From positions 2,046,001 through 2,110,000 of the forward strand of contig NZ_PDBX01000001.1 of assembly GCF_002564105.1 (NCBI RefSeq): 64,000 nt of DNA. The letters are read 5' to 3'. This document shows positions 60,557 to 64,000 of this stretch, in pieces; the first letter of the stretch is position 1; each line of letters starts with the position of its first letter. The translations under genes were made by a program, and so were the position numbers. The DNA is from Collimonas sp. PA-H2 (GTDB taxonomy: Bacteria; Pseudomonadota; Gammaproteobacteria; Burkholderiales; Burkholderiaceae_D). The notes below the pieces were generated by a model. It was not told the DNA's origin. It worked only from the letters and a program-made list of their open reading frames with translations, and did no database searches.

Positions 60557-61654
60557 TCAATAGGTGTAGAACATGCGCTGGATTTCCTTGGTGTCCTTGG
60601 TCTTGGTCAACGCCAGCATCAGCAAGATGCGGGCCTTTTGCGCATTCAGCGTATCCGCCACCACGAAGTCCAGTTCGTCGTCGTTGGCTTCGCCGTTACG
60701 GGCTACGATGCCCTGGCCGACGCGGCTGGCGCGAACGATGATCACGCCTTTCTTGCGCGCTTCCACCAAAGGCGTTTTCATTTGCGCCGCGACGCTGCCG
60801 TCGCCGACGCCAGCCTGGATGATGCCCTTGGCGCCCGAAGCGACTTGCGCGTCGAGTGCGGCGCGGGTCATGTTGGCGTAGCCGTAGATGATGTCGACCT
60901 GCGGCAGCACGTCCAGCTTGCTGATGTCAAACTCTGTATCGACCGTATTCTTGCGGGTCGACTGGCGATAGAAGTAAGCCTTGTTGCCCTGGATGTAGCC
61001 CAGCATGCCCAGTTCGGTCGACTTGAAGGTGTCAGTGGTCGAGGTATTGGTCTTGCTCACTTCACGCGCGGAATTGATCTGGTCGTTCAGCGATACCAGC
61101 ACGCCCTTGCCGATGGCATCCTTGCTGCCGGCCAGCAGGACCGCGTTGTACAGGTTGATCGGGCCGTCGGCCGAGATCGCGGTCGATGGACGCATGGCGC
61201 CGACCACGACCACAGGCTTGCGGCTCTTCACGGTAAGGTCGAGGAAATAAGCGGTTTCTTCGATGGTGTCAGTGCCGTGGGTGATGACGATGCCATCCAC
61301 ATCCGGTTGCGCCAACAGCGCGTTGACGCGCTTGGCCAGCTTCAGCCAATGGTCGTTGGTCATGCTTTCGCTGGCGATCTGGAATACCTGCTCGCCCTTG
61401 ACGTTGGCGACCTTCTTCAGCTCTGGAACCGCTGCGATCAGTTTTTCCACGCCTACGGTGGCCGACGTATAACCCACGGTCGTGGTGCTGTCGGCGCCGG
61501 TGCCGGCGATGGTGCCGCCGGTCGCCAGGATCACGACGTTAGGCAGTTTGGCTTGATCTTGCGCCTGCGCCGCGAAAGTCGACAGCAATAAAGCGCCGAA
61601 CATCATCAGTGCGTAAGAATGGAAGGCGCGCATTGTAAGTTTGCGGGTAGACAT
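60557..61654 (-). CDS. ansB: Type II (periplasmic) L-asparaginase
   Basis: 365-residue asparaginase hydrolysing asparagine to aspartate and ammonia. ATG 61654 has AGGAG 6 bases upstream and yields a signal peptide (to about AAQA near 33); a longer open frame upstream is not supported. Catalytic threonine motifs: ILATGGTIAGTGADSTT and VITHGTDTIEETAYFLDLT. Length and export fit the high-affinity type II enzyme. Glutaminase side activity cannot be judged. Confidence 0.94.
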   Translation of the reverse strand: MSTRKLTMRAFHSYALMMFGALLLSTFAAQAQDQAKLPNVVILATGGTIAGTGADSTTTVGYTSATVGVEKLIAAVPELKKVANVKGEQVFQIASESMTNDHWLKLAKRVNALLAQPDVDGIVITHGTDTIEETAYFLDLTVKSRKPVVVVGAMRPSTAISADGPINLYNAVLLAGSKDAIGKGVLVSLNDQINSAREVSKTNTSTTDTFKSTELGMLGYIQGNKAYFYRQSTRKNTVDTEFDISKLDVLPQVDIIYGYANMTRAALDAQVASGAKGIIQAGVGDGSVAAQMKTPLVEARKKGVIIVRASRVGQGIVARNGEANDDELDFVVADTLNAQKARILLMLALTKTKDTKEIQRMFYTY

Positions 61655-61908
61655 AAATCTCCTGATTTTGTTAATAGTTGTGGACCACAGCCTAGGCTCG
61701 AAAAAGATCAAGCAGCGGTCACGCGACAGTTCTACATTCTGCAAATGCGCCATCGCGCAGCGAAACTGTAACGGAAAGTGGGCAGTCAACCTATGCCAAC
61801 TATGCATAGGTTTATGCATAACCGTTATAGACGTCGCAGTGGTCAGGCTTGCAGGCGTGCGATTTTATTATCAAAAAGAAATGCCGGTCAACGCCTTCCA
61901 CCGTGTAC

Positions 61909-62760
61909 TTACGCTGCGGTATTCACCTCGGCTGCGCGCGTGATGTGCAACTCGCGAGTAGGGAACGGGATCGAGCAGTTCACCGACTCCAATGCTGCTT
62001 GCACGTTTTGTGCCAGCGACCAGCGCACCGCCCAGTATTCGGAGGTGGTGGTCCAGGCGCGCATGTTCAGCATCACCGCGCTCTCGGCATGGTCGGTGAC
62101 CACCACCAGCGGCGCCGGCGTCGCCAGGATCCGCTCATCCGCCAGCAGCAGTTTCTGCAAGGCCTGGATAGCCACGGCCGGATTGTCCCGGTAGTTGATG
62201 CCGAGCGGCATGTCGATACGGCGCGTATTGTTGCGGCTGAAGTTGGTCAGCGCGCTGTTCCACAGCTGGTTGTTAGGCACAAACAGGCAAACGCCGTCGG
62301 CCTTGGTCAGTTTGGTCGCAAACAGGCCGATTTCATCGACCGTGCCTTCGACGCTGCCGTTGGAGATGTATTCGCCGACCTGGAATGGCCGCAGTAACAG
62401 CAACATCATGCCAGCCGCGATGTTTTGCAAAGTCCCTTGCAAAGCCAGGCCGATCGCCAAGCTGGCGGCACCCAGGACGGCGATGATACTGGCAGTCTGC
62501 ACTCCGAACTGGCCCAGCACGGCGACCAGCGTGATCAAACGTACCAGCCACAGCAGCAAGCTGCGCAGCACCGGCCGCAAGGTGGCGTCGAGGCTGGCGC
62601 GAATCATGACGCGGTCCAGTGCATTGGCGAAGCGCGAGGACAGCCACCAGCCGACCGCCAGCGTGAAAATGGCCAGCACCGCATTCAGGCCATAGTGCAA
62701 GGACGATTCAAGAAGGAAGTTCCAGAGCGTTGTAAGTTGATTGACAGCTAATATGTTCAA
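61909..62760 (-). CDS. mscS: MscS-family small-conductance mechanosensitive channel
   Basis: 283-residue channel: three N-terminal membrane helices, the pore helix SIIAVLGAASLAIGLALQGT (with Ala/Gly packing), and the cytoplasmic beta domain beginning LLLLRPFQVGEYISNGSVEG. The C-terminal vestibule ends with PTRELHITRA. Size matches E. coli MscS. Monocistronic, 254 bases upstream of the asparaginase promoter region on the same strand. Confidence 0.92.
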   Translation of the reverse strand: MNILAVNQLTTLWNFLLESSLHYGLNAVLAIFTLAVGWWLSSRFANALDRVMIRASLDATLRPVLRSLLLWLVRLITLVAVLGQFGVQTASIIAVLGAASLAIGLALQGTLQNIAAGMMLLLLRPFQVGEYISNGSVEGTVDEIGLFATKLTKADGVCLFVPNNQLWNSALTNFSRNNTRRIDMPLGINYRDNPAVAIQALQKLLLADERILATPAPLVVVTDHAESAVMLNMRAWTTTSEYWAVRWSLAQNVQAALESVNCSIPFPTRELHITRAAEVNTAA

Positions 62761-63049
62761 GGACAGCTCCTGTTGCTTGTGTGAAATAGTGCGGACCGGG
62801 TCCGCGTCCCAAGCTCCCTATGTTACCAGTTGCCTTTGGTGCAACCCGCCGAACGGCTTTGTGTCCGATGCATAGCAGAGCTTGCTGCGAGCGATATCCG
62901 AAGAAAAAGCAGGATCTGCATTGATCTGTACATGGATACATGGTTCCCGCCCCTGCCTGGATTAACTCGCCCTCGACGTTAACTTCATAAGCTTGCTACC
63001 ATATGCCGATCCGCCCTATCCGGCCCGCGTAAATTTCCCTAGCGACACA

Positions 63050-64000
63050 ATGAGCAAATTCTGGAGTCCCATCGTCAGCCGCCTGACGCCTTACACCCCC
63101 GGCGAACAACCCAAGCTGAGCAAGCTGATCAAGCTCAACACCAACGAGAATCCCTACGGACCGTCGCCGCTGGCGCTGGCCGCGATTGCCGCCGAGGCGG
63201 GCGACAGCCTGCGCCTGTATCCCGATCCCGAGGCCGATGTGCTGAAACGGGCGCTGGCCGAGCAGAACGCCGCGCATGGCATCACCAGCGCCCATGTGTT
63301 CGTCGGCAACGGCTCCGACGAAGTGCTGGCGCATGCCTTCCAGGCCCTGCTGCAGCATGAAGAGCCGATCCTGTTCCCGGACATCAGCTACAGTTTTTAC
63401 CCGACCTATTGCGGCTTGTATGAAGTGGCGCACCGCACGGTGCCGCTGGCGGCGGATTTCAGCCTGCGCGTCGACGACTACCTGGGCGTCGACGCCGGCG
63501 GCATCATTTTCCCGAATCCGAATGCGCCTACCGGCTGCCTGCTGCCGCTGGCCGAAGTCGAGCGGCTGGTGGCGGGGCAGCCCGACTGCGTAGTGATCGT
63601 CGATGAGGCCTATGTCGATTTCGGCGGCGACAGCGCGATCCCGCTGGTAGCGCGCTATCCTAATCTGCTGGTGGTGCAGACCTTGTCGAAGTCGCGCTCG
63701 CTGGCCGGCTTGCGGGTCGGCTTTGCGATCGGCCATCCGGATCTGATCACGGCGCTGAACCGGGTCAAGAACAGCTTCAATTCCTATCCGCTGGACCGCA
63801 TGGCGATCGCCGGCGCCACCGCCGCCATCAAGGACCAGGCGCATTTCGACAAGACCCGCCACGCAGTGATGGCCAGCCGCGAACACATGGTGGCGGGGCT
63901 CACAGAGCTCGGCTTCGAGGTGCTGCCGTCGGCCGCCAACTTCGTGTTCGCGCGCCATCCGCGCCATGACGCCGCCAAGCTGGCTGCCAGTCTGCGCGGC
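63050..64000 (+). CDS. hisC: Histidinol-phosphate aminotransferase (3' end outside window)
   Basis: ATG at 63050, frame open through base 64000 (317 codons), so the C-terminal ~40-50 residues are cut off. PLP enzyme of histidine biosynthesis. Visible: [55 protein letters not shown], and the Schiff-base lysine in [20 protein letters not shown]. The order suggests the start of a his operon continuing to the right. The 289 bases before it contain no gene I can support. Confidence 0.95.
   Translation, partial: MSKFWSPIVSRLTPYTPGEQPKLSKLIKLNTNENPYGPSPLALAAIAAEAGDSLRLYPDPEADVLKRALAEQNAAHGITSAHVFVGNGSDEVLAHAFQALLQHEEPILFPDISYSFYPTYCGLYEVAHRTVPLAADFSLRVDDYLGVDAGGIIFPNPNAPTGCLLPLAEVERLVAGQPDCVVIVDEAYVDFGGDSAIPLVARYPNLLVVQTLSKSRSLAGLRVGFAIGHPDLITALNRVKNSFNSYPLDRMAIAGATAAIKDQAHFDKTRHAVMASREHMVAGLTELGFEVLPSAANFVFARHPRHDAAKLAASLRG

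Overview
The window reads as a chromosomal segment of a GC-rich betaproteobacterium. The gene set (dat/ybeD/lipB/lipA, argB, coaX-birA-SPOR, a STAS-fused MlaE operon, DUF2917 beside a LysR regulator) is typical of Burkholderiales. Chitinase-like and secreted accessory genes suggest Oxalobacteraceae, possibly Collimonas; the genus is an inference from gene content, not from a marker search. No rRNA, tRNA, CRISPR array, integrase or transposase was recognised. The window opens inside a DUF2589 gene and closes inside hisC.

Layout. 1-3.7 kb: an uncharacterised cluster with two DUF2589 proteins, two unknown proteins, a GH19 lytic enzyme and a winged-helix regulator. 3.7-12.8 kb: lipoate synthesis (lipA, lipB, ybeD), split by a GST/DUF2917/LysR insertion, then D-amino-acid transaminase, tag, ycaO, a small phosphatase and rsuA. 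12.8-17 kb: argB, a Cys-rich CWC protein, a SPOR protein, coaX and birA; two inverted copies of a ~164-bp palindromic element bracket the last four. 17-24.2 kb: an Mla-type lipid ABC transporter with auxiliary lipoprotein, VanZ, a 2Fe-2S ferredoxin, a hydrolase and a D,D-carboxypeptidase. 24.2-29 kb: a nested inverted repeat, a structured leader with a 26-codon ORF, a plant EXORDIUM-like secreted protein, an NTF2-like protein, DsbC, an exported nucleosidase and a membrane protein.

29-35.4 kb: an overlapping four-gene operon encoding an MksFEB/Wadjet-type SMC complex (kleisin, KITE and SMC subunits). The JetD/MksG nuclease normally found with defence versions is absent, and a transglutaminase-fold protein is encoded in the next position. 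35.7-42 kb: DUF2804, an Hsp70-like protein, a CLC transporter of the fluoride-exporting type preceded by what looks like a fluoride riboswitch lacking its P2 hairpin, a LysR/DoxX/pirin group. 42-53 kb: a secreted amidohydrolase, the D-alanine catabolic set (Lrp regulator, dadA, alr), an atypical M20 protein, a Bcr-type exporter, a PP-loop ATPase, rarD and ettA.

53-64 kb: DUF4337, then a gtrB-gtrA cluster followed by two related large membrane proteins (DUF6311-like), one fused to an acyltransferase-3 domain; together they look like a serotype-conversion-type surface glycan modification system. The end holds a periplasmic asparaginase, an MscS channel and hisC.

Most promising for follow-up: the nuclease-less SMC operon, the P2-less fluoride riboswitch candidate, the acyltransferase-glycosyltransferase fusion, the palindromic element pair, and the DUF2589/GH19 cluster.
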